From the NCBI GenBank assembly GCA_035490315.1, contig DATHET010000178.1:31683-95682 (forward strand): DNA of 64,000 nucleotides, written 5' to 3'. The notes under the pieces are model-generated. The model did no database searches. It worked only from the letters and a program-made list of their open reading frames with translations, and was not told where the DNA came from. This stretch comes from JADJQU01 sp035490315. GTDB lineage: Bacteria; Planctomycetota; UBA1135; GCA-002686595. The position numbers were made by a program, and so were the translations under genes. Positions within the stretch are counted from its first letter, which is position 1, and each line of letters starts with the position of its first letter. Shown here one piece after another: positions 42,773-50,548 of the stretch.

Positions 42773-43438
42773 ATGCAGGCCATGGGTGGACGTTTGGGGC
42801 CTCTCGACATCGCCCTGGTCGTCGGGTTCGTGATCCTGTCCCTGGGCATCCACGAAGCGGCCCACGGCTGGGTGGCCCTGAAATGCGGGGATCCGACGGC
42901 TCGCGATCTGGGGCGGATCACGCTCAATCCGATCCCGCACATCGATCCCTTCATGACCATCCTGCTGCCGGCCCTTTTGGCCTTCGCTGGCCAGGCGCCC
43001 TTCGGCGGCGCCAAGCCGGTGCCGGTCACCTACCACCGCCTGCGCAATCCACCGCGCGACATGGCCCTGGTCGCCCTCGCCGGGCCAGCGTCGAATTTCC
43101 TGATCGCGATCGTGTTCGCCATCGCGCTCAAGCTCTGCCTCGCGTACGGCCACTACGATCCGAACTCGCCGGTGATGCAGGTCCTGATGTGGTCGATGTA
43201 CGCCAACATCACGCTGGCCGCGTTCAATCTCCTGCCGATTCCGCCGCTCGACGGCTCGCGCGTCATGAACTGGCTCCTGCCGGCGTCGATGCGAGCGGGC
43301 TACGGCTTCATCGAGCCCTTCGGCATCCTGATCGTTTTCGCCTTGATGCGTTTCGTGCCTCAGGTGCAACATATCGTCAGAGAGATGATCAGCGGCTTCT
43401 GGTGGGCGATCGACGGCCTGACCAAGGGCATCCAATGA
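42773..43438 (+). CDS. site-2-protease-like M50 metallopeptidase
   Basis: About 221 residues of an intramembrane zinc protease. The HExxH motif is LGIHEAAHGWVALKCGDPTA, followed by LGRITLNPIPHIDPF, VTYHRLRNPPRDMALVALAGPASNF and AAFNLLPIPPLDGSRV (third zinc ligand Asp). This is the short YdcA/MJ0392 branch without PDZ or CBS domains. The start is uncertain: an open frame reaches TTG at 42653, but ATG at 42773 gives the usual short N-terminus. It overlaps scpA by ATGA, a common pairing in bacteria. Confidence 0.85.
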   Translation: MQAMGGRLGPLDIALVVGFVILSLGIHEAAHGWVALKCGDPTARDLGRITLNPIPHIDPFMTILLPALLAFAGQAPFGGAKPVPVTYHRLRNPPRDMALVALAGPASNFLIAIVFAIALKLCLAYGHYDPNSPVMQVLMWSMYANITLAAFNLLPIPPLDGSRVMNWLLPASMRAGYGFIEPFGILIVFALMRFVPQVQHIVREMISGFWWAIDGLTKGIQ

Positions 43439-44334
43439 ACGCCGACTACACCGTCCGGCTCGAGCAGGTGTTCCAGGGGCCCTTGGACCTCTTGCTGCAC
43501 CTGGTCAACGAGCAGGAAGTCGACATCCACGAGGTCCAGATCACCAAGGTCCTCGACGGTTACCTCGCGTACCTGAAAGCCCTCGAGGAGATCGACATCG
43601 AAGTCGCCGGAGACTTCCTGCTGATGGCGGCCACCTTGATGTCGATCAAGTCGCGCTCGCTCCTGCCGCGCGAGGAAGTCGATCTCGAGGAGGAGCTCGA
43701 CCCGCGCGACGAGTTGATCCAGCGCCTGATCGAGTACCGCCACTTCAAGCAGGTCTCGCGCGAGCTCTCCGACAAGCAGGACGAGCGCAACCTGCTCTTC
43801 CCGCTCGGCGACAAGGCCGCCGCGGGCAACAATCCCGAAGAAGCGACGATCGACCTCGGCGAGCTGACGCATTGGGATCTCCTGGCTGCCTTCTCGCGCC
43901 TGATGCGCGAGACCATGGCCAACCGCGCGCTGAAGATCCAGCGCGACGACCGCCCGCTGCGCTGGTACGTCGAGCGCCTGGTCGCCTGGATCGGCGGGCG
44001 TCGCGAAGTGACCCTGCGCCAGCTGCTCCTCGAAGCCACGGAGGGCGAAGAAGTCTCGAAGTCGACCCTGATCGGCTCGTTCTGCGCGCTGCTCGAGCTG
44101 GTCAAGCTCGGCGTGGCCGGAGCCGTGCAGGAGACCCCGCAGGGCGAGATCACGATCGTCCTGCGCGACGACGTCGACGGCGACCTGGTGGACATCGTGC
44201 GCCACAGCGAGTTCGACGACGAAAGCATCGAGGACACGGGCCTGGTGCTGACCCCGCGCGCCGCCGCGGAGGCAGAATCGACTGCCGAAGAGCTGGCCCC
44301 CGCCGATTCGGACTCGAACGAAGACCAGGCCTGA
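43435..44334 (+). CDS. scpA: segregation and condensation protein A
   Basis: A 299-residue kleisin of the SMC-ScpAB condensin. The N-terminal domain has FQGPLDLLLHLVNEQEVDIHEVQITKVLDGYLAYL, split here for brevity into GPLDLLLHLV and IHEVQITKV, then MAATLMSIKSRSLLPREE and DELIQRLIEYRHFKQVSREL; the C-terminal winged helix is VTLRQLLLEATEGEEVSKSTL with FCALLELVKLGVAGAVQ. An acidic tail extends past the kleisin core. It is coupled to the M50 gene. ScpB is not in the window. Confidence 0.92.
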   Translation: MNADYTVRLEQVFQGPLDLLLHLVNEQEVDIHEVQITKVLDGYLAYLKALEEIDIEVAGDFLLMAATLMSIKSRSLLPREEVDLEEELDPRDELIQRLIEYRHFKQVSRELSDKQDERNLLFPLGDKAAAGNNPEEATIDLGELTHWDLLAAFSRLMRETMANRALKIQRDDRPLRWYVERLVAWIGGRREVTLRQLLLEATEGEEVSKSTLIGSFCALLELVKLGVAGAVQETPQGEITIVLRDDVDGDLVDIVRHSEFDDESIEDTGLVLTPRAAAEAESTAEELAPADSDSNEDQA

Positions 44335-44413
44335 CCCCGGGGGGTGGACGAGTGCTCGACTCGGTCCCATATTGACCACCCACACTCCAGACATCACGCA
44401 ACGAGACAACGAC

Positions 44414-44737
44414 ATGAGCAACGCTTCCGACGTCACCGACAGCACCTGGGACACCGCCGTCCTGCAAAGCACCCTGCCCGTCCTGGTCGATTTCTGGGCC
44501 GAATGGTGCGGCCCCTGCCGCGCGATGTCGCCCTACGTCGACAAGCTCGCCAGCGAGCTCAACGGCAAGTTGAAAGTCGTCAAGCTCAACACCCAGGACA
44601 ACACCGAAGTGCCCGCGCGCTACGGCATCAGCGCGATCCCGACTTTCCTGATCCTCAAGGGCGGAAACGTCGTGCATCAGATCGTGGGCTCGCAGAACTA
44701 CGACGCGTTCAAGAAGACCGTGATGTCGAAGATCTGA
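44414..44737 (+). CDS. thioredoxin
   Basis: A 107-residue cytoplasmic thiol-disulfide reductant. The active site is FWAEWCGPCRAMSPYVDKLA, the cis-Pro loop is YGISAIPTFLILKGG and the length is standard. ATG at 44414 was chosen over the upstream ATT/ATG-like frames because it gives the family length; 79 bp separate it from scpA. Confidence 0.93.
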   Translation: MSNASDVTDSTWDTAVLQSTLPVLVDFWAEWCGPCRAMSPYVDKLASELNGKLKVVKLNTQDNTEVPARYGISAIPTFLILKGGNVVHQIVGSQNYDAFKKTVMSKI

Positions 44738-44754
44738 TCCTGGCCGGCGGCTGA

Positions 44755-45711
44755 ATGCGTTTCGTCTTCTTCGGTTCGCCGCCGTTCGCGACGCCGGTGC
44801 TCGAGCGTCTCTTGCAGAGCCGACATGCCGCGCTTGGCGTGGTGACGCTTCCCGATCGGCCGCGCGGCCGCGGGCGCGAGACAGCGACCTCGGAGCTCGT
44901 GCTGCTCGCACGCGACCATGCGATCCCGGTGTTCCAGCCCGCCGATCCCCACGCGGCGGACTTCATCGCCGAGCTGCGCGCCCTGTCGCCCGACGTCATG
45001 GTCGTCGCGAGCTACGGCGTGATCATGAAGGATGCGCTGCTCTCGCTCGCACCGCGGGGCGCGCTCAACGTCCACGCGTCGCTCTTGCCCCGCCATCGCG
45101 GCGCCTCGCCGATCCAGGCGGCGATCCTGGCCGGCGATGAGCTCACCGGAGTCAGTCTGCAGCGCATCGTCGCGCGGCTCGACGAGGGCGACGTGCTCGC
45201 GACGCGCGAGCGAGCGATCGGGCCCGACGAGACAGCCGGCGATCTGCTCGAAGCCCTCGCGCCGCTCGGAGGCGAGCTGGCGGTCGAAGGTCTCGACCTG
45301 CTCGAGAGCGGGCGCGCCGTGTTCACGCCTCAGGACCACGCTCGATCGAGCTACGCGCGGAAATTGAAGAAGGAGCAGGGCCGCGTCGACTTCACGCGAG
45401 CGGCTCAGGACCTCGCTCGGCAAGTGCGCGCGCAGAATCCCTGGCCCGGAGCGCGCTGCCTCGATCCCAAGGGACGCGAGCTGGTGGTGCTGCGCGCGCG
45501 AGCTCACGGCGGGACCGCGCTCGGCACCCCAGGCGAGCTCGTGGAGACCAGTCCGCGCCTCCTGCTCGCCTGCGGCGAAGGCTCGCTCGAGCTGATCGAG
45601 ATCGTCCTCGCCGGAAAACGACCGATGCCGGCCGCCGATTACTTGCGCGGCGCGCGTTTCTCTCGCGGCGAGCGCTTCGCTTCCCTGCCCGAGGCTCCCG
45701 CGAAGACCTGA
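44755..45711 (+). CDS. fmt: methionyl-tRNA formyltransferase
   Basis: A 318-residue enzyme that formylates initiator Met-tRNA using 10-formyl-THF. FFGSPPFATPVLERL opens the protein. The catalytic Asn/His/Asp elements lie in ALNVHASLLPRHRGASPIQ and TGVSLQRIVARLDEGDVLA. The C-terminal OB-like domain has DFTRAAQDLARQVRAQNPWPGA. It follows the thioredoxin stop by 17 bp and precedes the rsmB gene by 3 bp, as in many fmt-rsmB operons. No def gene is visible. Confidence 0.94.
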   Translation: MRFVFFGSPPFATPVLERLLQSRHAALGVVTLPDRPRGRGRETATSELVLLARDHAIPVFQPADPHAADFIAELRALSPDVMVVASYGVIMKDALLSLAPRGALNVHASLLPRHRGASPIQAAILAGDELTGVSLQRIVARLDEGDVLATRERAIGPDETAGDLLEALAPLGGELAVEGLDLLESGRAVFTPQDHARSSYARKLKKEQGRVDFTRAAQDLARQVRAQNPWPGARCLDPKGRELVVLRARAHGGTALGTPGELVETSPRLLLACGEGSLELIEIVLAGKRPMPAADYLRGARFSRGERFASLPEAPAKT

Positions 45712-45714
45712 GAC

Positions 45715-47088
45715 ATGCCGCGTTTCACTGCATGGCGCCTGCTGCGCTCGGGCTCGATCACGCCGCTGCGCGACGTCGATGCCGAGGCTCTCGACCGCGA
45801 CCTCGATGCGCGCGATCGCGGTCTCTTGCGGCGCCTGATCGGCACCGAAGTGCGGCGGCGCGCCACGCTGCGCGCGATCGTGCGCCGCTTCGCGAAGGGC
45901 AAGCCCTCGGCGGACTACGCCGCGCACCTGCACCTCGCGATCGTGCAGGCCCTGTTCCTCGATCGCATCCCCGACCACGCCCTCGGCAGCGAAACCGTGC
46001 GCTTGATCGGCGACACCTGCCTGCCGGCGGACATGCGCAACGCCAAGGGCTTCCTCCACGCCCTGCTGCTGTCGCGCACGCGCGCCCACACCGGCAATCC
46101 GCGCCGCGACATCGTCGGCCGGCCCTGCGCTCTCGACCGCGACGTGTTCCACGATCCAATCGAGCACCCGCTCCTGTGGGCCGAGGACGCGCTGTCGATG
46201 CCGGCGCCGCTGATGAAGTCCTGGACCGCGCGCTTCGGCGTCGAGCGCGCGCGCGCCCTGGCCGTCGGCGCGCTCGAAGAGCCCGAGCTTTCGATCCGCG
46301 TCATCGCTCCGTCGCGCGATGCGATCGCAGCGGAACTCACCGCCGGCGGAATCGTGACGCGCCCCGCGACCCATCCCGAGATCCTGCTCGCTCCCGCGGA
46401 AGCCTCGGAAGCCGTGCTCGCCAGCCCGGCGATGCGCGAAGGCCGCATCAGCGTGCAAGGCGAGAGCGCCTTGCGCGCCGCGCGCGCGATGGATGCCCAG
46501 GGAGGCGAGACGATCCTCGATCTGTGCGCGGCGCCGGGCGGCAAGACCGCCGTGATGCTGCAGAGCGGCGCAAGCGTGACCGCCTGCGACGTCAGCGATG
46601 AAAAACTGGCGCGTCTGCGCGCGACCCTCGAGCGGCTCTCGCTCGCCGAGCGAGCGGAGCTGTGCATCACCAACGGCACCTCGAATCTTCCGCCGCGCGA
46701 ATTCGACGGCGTGCTCGTCGACGCGCCTTGCACGAACACCGGCGTGCTCGCGGCTCGTCCCGAGGCGCGCTGGCGCTACGGCCCGAAGACCAAGGCCGAC
46801 CTGGTCAGCCTGCAGTCGCGCTTGATCCGCGAAGGAGCCGAGCGCGTGCGCCAGGGCGGACGCCTGGTCTGGTCGACCTGCAGCCTCGACCCGGATGAAA
46901 ACGCGCGCCTGGTGCGCGCCTTCCTCGCCGAGCAGACGCAGTTCGTCCTCGAGGAGGAGCTCGAGAGTCTCCCCGACTGCGCTGCGCTGCCCGAAGGCTT
47001 TCCCCTGGAATCTCCGCAGGATCTCAGCGCCAAGGGAAACGGCCCGATCGACGGGGGGTACTTCGCGCGTCTTCGGCGGTATCGTTGA
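45715..47088 (+). CDS. rsmB: 16S rRNA m5C967 methyltransferase RsmB-like
   Basis: A 457-residue protein with an N-terminal NusB-like helical domain (about 25-165) and a C-terminal SAM-dependent rRNA m5C methyltransferase domain. SAM-binding motif I is ETILDLCAAPGGKTAVML, motif IV is VLVDAPCTNTGVLAARPEARWR (usual PCSGTG appears as PCTNTG) and motif VI is RLVWSTCSLDPDENARLV with the catalytic Cys. It is adjacent to fmt, the classic partner. RsmB versus a paralogous RsmF-type specificity cannot be settled from sequence. Confidence 0.85.
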   Translation: MPRFTAWRLLRSGSITPLRDVDAEALDRDLDARDRGLLRRLIGTEVRRRATLRAIVRRFAKGKPSADYAAHLHLAIVQALFLDRIPDHALGSETVRLIGDTCLPADMRNAKGFLHALLLSRTRAHTGNPRRDIVGRPCALDRDVFHDPIEHPLLWAEDALSMPAPLMKSWTARFGVERARALAVGALEEPELSIRVIAPSRDAIAAELTAGGIVTRPATHPEILLAPAEASEAVLASPAMREGRISVQGESALRAARAMDAQGGETILDLCAAPGGKTAVMLQSGASVTACDVSDEKLARLRATLERLSLAERAELCITNGTSNLPPREFDGVLVDAPCTNTGVLAARPEARWRYGPKTKADLVSLQSRLIREGAERVRQGGRLVWSTCSLDPDENARLVRAFLAEQTQFVLEEELESLPDCAALPEGFPLESPQDLSAKGNGPIDGGYFARLRRYR

Positions 47089-47123
47089 GCCTCCGCCACC
47101 CCTGAACTACCCACCCACTTCGC

Positions 47124-47666
47124 ATGGCATCCAAGTCTTCTTCGAGCGACCGCGGTCGCTCCAGCGCGCCGCGTTCGAATCCCGCAGTCATTCCCGGCCT
47201 GATCGCGGTGGTCCTGATCGTGGTCGCGATCGCCGTCGCGGTCATGACCAAGAAGGACAAGAAGGCGGACGCTCCCGAGCCGGTCGCGACCAGTCCCTTC
47301 CAGGACATGCCGCCCGAAGTCCCGCCGCCGGCGAAGGAACACAAGGGCGGATCCAACCTGCCGCCCGCGCCTGACTCGATCACGACCGAGCCGCAGTGGA
47401 TCGAAGCCAAGGCCCTCGCCGCGGATGCGAGGGAGCTCTACGAAGCGGCAGCCAACGCGAAGGCCAAGGGCGACATCAAGCTGGCGACCGAGAAGGGCCT
47501 GGCCGCTCGCGAGAAATACGAAGCGGCGGTCACGATGACCGCGGACTGGGAAGAGACGATCCTGTCCCAATACAACGAGTACGACAGCAAGATCGTCGCG
47601 ATCCACGACGCGCGCAGCGACTGGTTCAAGAAGCTGCTCTGGCTCAAGAAGAGCGTCGGGCATTGA
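47124..47666 (+). CDS. single-pass membrane protein with helical tail
   Basis: A 180-residue protein with a Ser-rich N-terminus, a transmembrane helix (VIPGLIAVVLIVVAIAVAVM, about 22-41), a Pro-rich linker and a helical C-terminal domain rich in Ala/Lys/Glu (AADARELYEAAANAKAKGDI) of TPR-like length. Unknown family. The TGA stop overlaps the TTG start of the SDR gene (TTGA). Confidence 0.7.
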   Translation: MASKSSSSDRGRSSAPRSNPAVIPGLIAVVLIVVAIAVAVMTKKDKKADAPEPVATSPFQDMPPEVPPPAKEHKGGSNLPPAPDSITTEPQWIEAKALAADARELYEAAANAKAKGDIKLATEKGLAAREKYEAAVTMTADWEETILSQYNEYDSKIVAIHDARSDWFKKLLWLKKSVGH

Positions 47667-48463
47667 CGCGTGACGCGCGCTGCGCGCTGATCACCGGAGC
47701 CTCGTCGGGCATCGGCGAGGCCGTGGCGCGCATGGCCGCGGATGCGGGCTACCGCGTGGCGATCGCCGCGCGGCGCGGCGAAGAATTGGACCGCGTGCGC
47801 CGTTCCCTCGCGCGCAGCGAGGAGCACCTCGGGCTCGTCTGCGACGTGTCGGACGAGGCCTCGGTCGCGCAGGCCTTCCGTCAGGTTGGCGAGGCCTTCG
47901 GCCGGCTCGACCTGCTGGTCAACAACGCCGGCAGCGGTTATCGCGCGCGCGTCGAGGACCTCGACGTCGCGGTAGCGCGCCGCGTGCTCGACACGAACGT
48001 CATCGGGATCCTCCTGTGCGCGAAGCACGCCCTGCCCTGGTTGAAGCGCGGCCGCGAAAGCGTGGTGGTCAACATCTCCAGCGTCGTCGGCCGCCGCGCG
48101 GTCCCCGGCCAGGCCCTCTACTCGGCGAGCAAGGCCGCCGTGTGCTCGATCGGCGAAGCCCTGCGCATCGAGTGGGCCGGCCACGACATCGCGGTGTGCA
48201 CCTTGAATCCCGGGTTGACCTCGACCGGTTTCTTCGCGGCCCAGGTCAATCCGGAAAAGCTCGCCGATCCAGCCCTCGCGACGGCCGCGAGCGCGCGCGA
48301 AGTGGCGCGCGCGGTGCTCGAGCTGGACCGCGCGCCGCGACCCGAGGTCTTCCTGCGCCCCAAGTGGCGCTGGCTCGCCGCCCTGTCGATGCTCGCTCCG
48401 CGGCGCGCCGAGTCGATCTTCGTGCGCCGCATCGGTGAGAGCTGGCGCGTGCCGCGACGCTAG
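47663..48463 (+). CDS. short-chain dehydrogenase/reductase
   Basis: A 266-residue Rossmann-fold NAD(P)-dependent oxidoreductase. The cofactor loop is TGASSGIGEAV, NNAGSGYRARV follows, and the catalytic Ser and YxxxK are VVNISSVVGRRAV and YSASKAAVCSIGEALRIEW. The start is TTG at 47663, overlapping the upstream stop. The last base pairs overlap the convergent GDT1 gene through a shared CTAG. Substrate unknown. Confidence 0.9.
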   Translation: MTRDARCALITGASSGIGEAVARMAADAGYRVAIAARRGEELDRVRRSLARSEEHLGLVCDVSDEASVAQAFRQVGEAFGRLDLLVNNAGSGYRARVEDLDVAVARRVLDTNVIGILLCAKHALPWLKRGRESVVVNISSVVGRRAVPGQALYSASKAAVCSIGEALRIEWAGHDIAVCTLNPGLTSTGFFAAQVNPEKLADPALATAASAREVARAVLELDRAPRPEVFLRPKWRWLAALSMLAPRRAESIFVRRIGESWRVPRR

Positions 48464-48732
48464 ATCTTTCCCCACAGCATCAGGCCGCCGATCACGAGGA
48501 AGGAGACAGCGCTGATCTTCTTCAGGACTTCCTGCGGAACGTAACGGGTCAGGACTTCGCCGAAGAGCACGCCGAGCAGGGCGACCAGCGTCAACGCAAG
48601 CGCTGATCCGAGGAAAACGGCCCAGGGCGCTTTGGACTTCGCGACCAGTCCGATCGTCGCGAGCTGTGTCTTGTCACCCATCTCGGCCAGGAAGATCAAC
48701 CCGAACGTGGTCAATGCGACTTTCCAATTCAT
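48460..48732 (-). CDS. half-size TMEM165/GDT1-family cation exporter
   Basis: A 90-residue protein with two to three transmembrane helices and the family signature LIFLAEMGDKTQLATIGLVA (E-x-G-D-K-T/S). Full GDT1/MntX-type manganese or calcium exporters have two such units; this gene has one, so it would have to dimerise or pair with another half. ATG at 48732. Its TAG and the TAG of the convergent SDR gene share the tetranucleotide CTAG (48460-48463). Confidence 0.8.
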   Translation of the reverse strand: MNWKVALTTFGLIFLAEMGDKTQLATIGLVAKSKAPWAVFLGSALALTLVALLGVLFGEVLTRYVPQEVLKKISAVSFLVIGGLMLWGKI

Positions 48733-48772
48733 GGGCGCAGTATGACGCGTCGCGAGCTCCAATCGGCGCATC

Positions 48773-49099
48773 TCACATGAAGTCGATCAAATACACTCCG
48801 CCCTTGCGGAGCGGGCGATCGAGGCAGCGCACGCACTGCAGCGGACGGGCGTGATCGCGCCTACGCAGAAAGACCCAGACGAGGAATGCCGCGAATCCCG
48901 CGCCCGCTGCGATCCACGATTCGATTTCCACAGAGACCGCGCCGAGTGCGAGGGCTAGCACCACGAGCAGCAGTCGCGCGCGCACCACGCGCACGTGCGG
49001 CGTCGATTCGGCGCAGGCCTCGCAGCGCTGGACGCATTCTTCGCGCGTGTGGCGTCGAGTGAAAGTCAGGCTTCGCAGCGTGCGCGCGGAAACGACCAT
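48773..49099 (-). CDS. small membrane protein with two CxxC knuckles
   Basis: A 108-residue protein of unknown family. A CVQRCEAC-type cysteine cluster precedes two hydrophobic helices (LLLVVLALALGAVSVEIESWI, FAAFLVWVFLRR) and a second CVRC knuckle is near the end, so a metal site could be formed by both soluble ends. It starts six bases after the CTLD gene's stop and may be translated with it. Confidence 0.55.
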   Translation of the reverse strand: MVVSARTLRSLTFTRRHTREECVQRCEACAESTPHVRVVRARLLLVVLALALGAVSVEIESWIAAGAGFAAFLVWVFLRRRDHARPLQCVRCLDRPLRKGGVYLIDFM

Positions 49100-49105
49100 C
49101 GTCCT

Positions 49106-50425
49106 CTACGGCCCCACGCTGAACTCGAGCCCGTCGCTGAGCGTCGAGTTGTTCGGGAAGGGGAACCCGGGATCGCGGCCCCAGCACTGCGCGTCGACCA
49201 CGCTGCCCGCGACCAGCAGATACGGCGCTGGAATCCCGCCGAGCGAGCCGGTCGCAAACGCATTCATGTCGAACGAGTAGACGCCGGTGCAATCGTTGAC
49301 CGGTGCAGGCGTTCCGCCGGAACTCAACGGAATCGAGCGCTTGATCGGCGAGTTGATGCAGCGATAGCCGCCTTGGAAAATCACGGCCGCGCGGCCGCCA
49401 TTGGTGTAAATCACCAGGCCAGGCTTGTTGTTGCGCTCGTTGACGGCGGTGATCACGAAGCCCGAGCCGGAAGTCGCGCTGGAAACTCCGCTGGCTCCGA
49501 TCGCGGGCGTGCAGCCGATGCTGTTGATCTTGGCCGTGCAATATGTCGTCGTCGTCGCTCCGAGCTCGACCACGCCGTGCACCTGGTTGTGGAAACCCGT
49601 CGGGCTGTTCGAGAGATCGTTCCAGAAGGCGAGCGGATTGTTCTTACGCATGCAGCCGTAGTCTTCCGTGCCTGCGCCGTTGTTCGGCTCGCCCGTGTCC
49701 CAGTTCGTGTAGCCCACGGGATCACCGCTCGCCCACACGAAGGTCCCCTCGACAGCGGCGTCGTTGATGCCGATCCACAGATCGATGTCGACGCTCTGGA
49801 AATTGTGGAAGGTGGCGTTGATCCAATCGTGCTCGGCCTGGTCGTTGACTGTCGCCAGGTGGCCGCCGAGCGAGACCGCCCGCGCTTCCGCCGCGCTCCA
49901 GGTCGAATACTCGAGCAGGTCGTAGACGTGTCCGTTGGCTGGATTGGTCGCCGTGGCCAGGATCGGCAGGGGCGGGATCAGCCCGATCGCGAAAGTCCCC
50001 GTGCCCGCCGCCTGACCCGGAAAATCGCCGAGGCGGATGATATAGGTGTTGCCCGCGGTCGCCTGGAACTGGATCAGGGTCTGGACGCTGCAGGCGTCAT
50101 CGCCACAGGCCAGCACGGCTCCCGCGCAAGACCCGTCGTACACGGCGAGCTTCGTGTCGACGCCCGTCTGTCCGCAGGTGTCGATCTGGTACGCGCCGCT
50201 GATCGCCGTGGTCCACTTCCACCACACGTCCTTCTCGATCTGCGATTGCCCGAAGAACAGGCAGAGGTTGTCGGCGAGTCCATCGGTCGTGGCCAGCGTG
50301 TTGTCGAATCCGAAAGTCCCGGCGCCTGCGATGACCTGGGCCGTGGCGCAGGTGTCGTCTCCCTGGGCGAAGGACAGGTTCGACAATGCGACAACGAAAA
50401 TCAGCGAGCCGAGGAGCTTGCTCAT
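49106..50425 (-). CDS. secreted protein with C-type lectin-like domain
   Basis: A 439-residue exported protein (signal KLLGSLIFVVALSNLSFAQG). Residues about 22-150 resemble a beta-sandwich pre-peptidase-like domain (WKWTTAISGAYQIDTCGQTG). Residues about 165-295 form a C-type lectin-like fold: SLGGHLATVNDQAEHDWINA, LWIGINDAAVEGTFVWASG, YTNWDTGEPNNG and FWNDLSN. A C-terminal module (YCTAKINSIGCTPAIG, SFDMNAFATGSLGG, WGRDPGFPFPNN) resembles repeats I recall from Saltatorellus/Rohdeia-like planctomycetes. Role probably surface binding; ligand unknown. Confidence 0.75.
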   Translation of the reverse strand: MSKLLGSLIFVVALSNLSFAQGDDTCATAQVIAGAGTFGFDNTLATTDGLADNLCLFFGQSQIEKDVWWKWTTAISGAYQIDTCGQTGVDTKLAVYDGSCAGAVLACGDDACSVQTLIQFQATAGNTYIIRLGDFPGQAAGTGTFAIGLIPPLPILATATNPANGHVYDLLEYSTWSAAEARAVSLGGHLATVNDQAEHDWINATFHNFQSVDIDLWIGINDAAVEGTFVWASGDPVGYTNWDTGEPNNGAGTEDYGCMRKNNPLAFWNDLSNSPTGFHNQVHGVVELGATTTTYCTAKINSIGCTPAIGASGVSSATSGSGFVITAVNERNNKPGLVIYTNGGRAAVIFQGGYRCINSPIKRSIPLSSGGTPAPVNDCTGVYSFDMNAFATGSLGGIPAPYLLVAGSVVDAQCWGRDPGFPFPNNSTLSDGLEFSVGP

Positions 50426-50548
50426 GGTTCGTAACAAGCTACCAAGGCGCGAATCATGCAGGGCGGATCCCAAGCGATTTGGCCACGATTCGTTTCTGGC
50501 TGCGATGATCATTCCAGAGATGGCCATCTCGGACGGCACCCCTTGCCC

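Noticed and set aside
47160..47185. GTTCGAATCCCGC resembling a tRNA T-arm
   Set aside because: It is inside the coding frame of the 180-residue membrane protein and no D-arm, anticodon arm or acceptor pairing is present.
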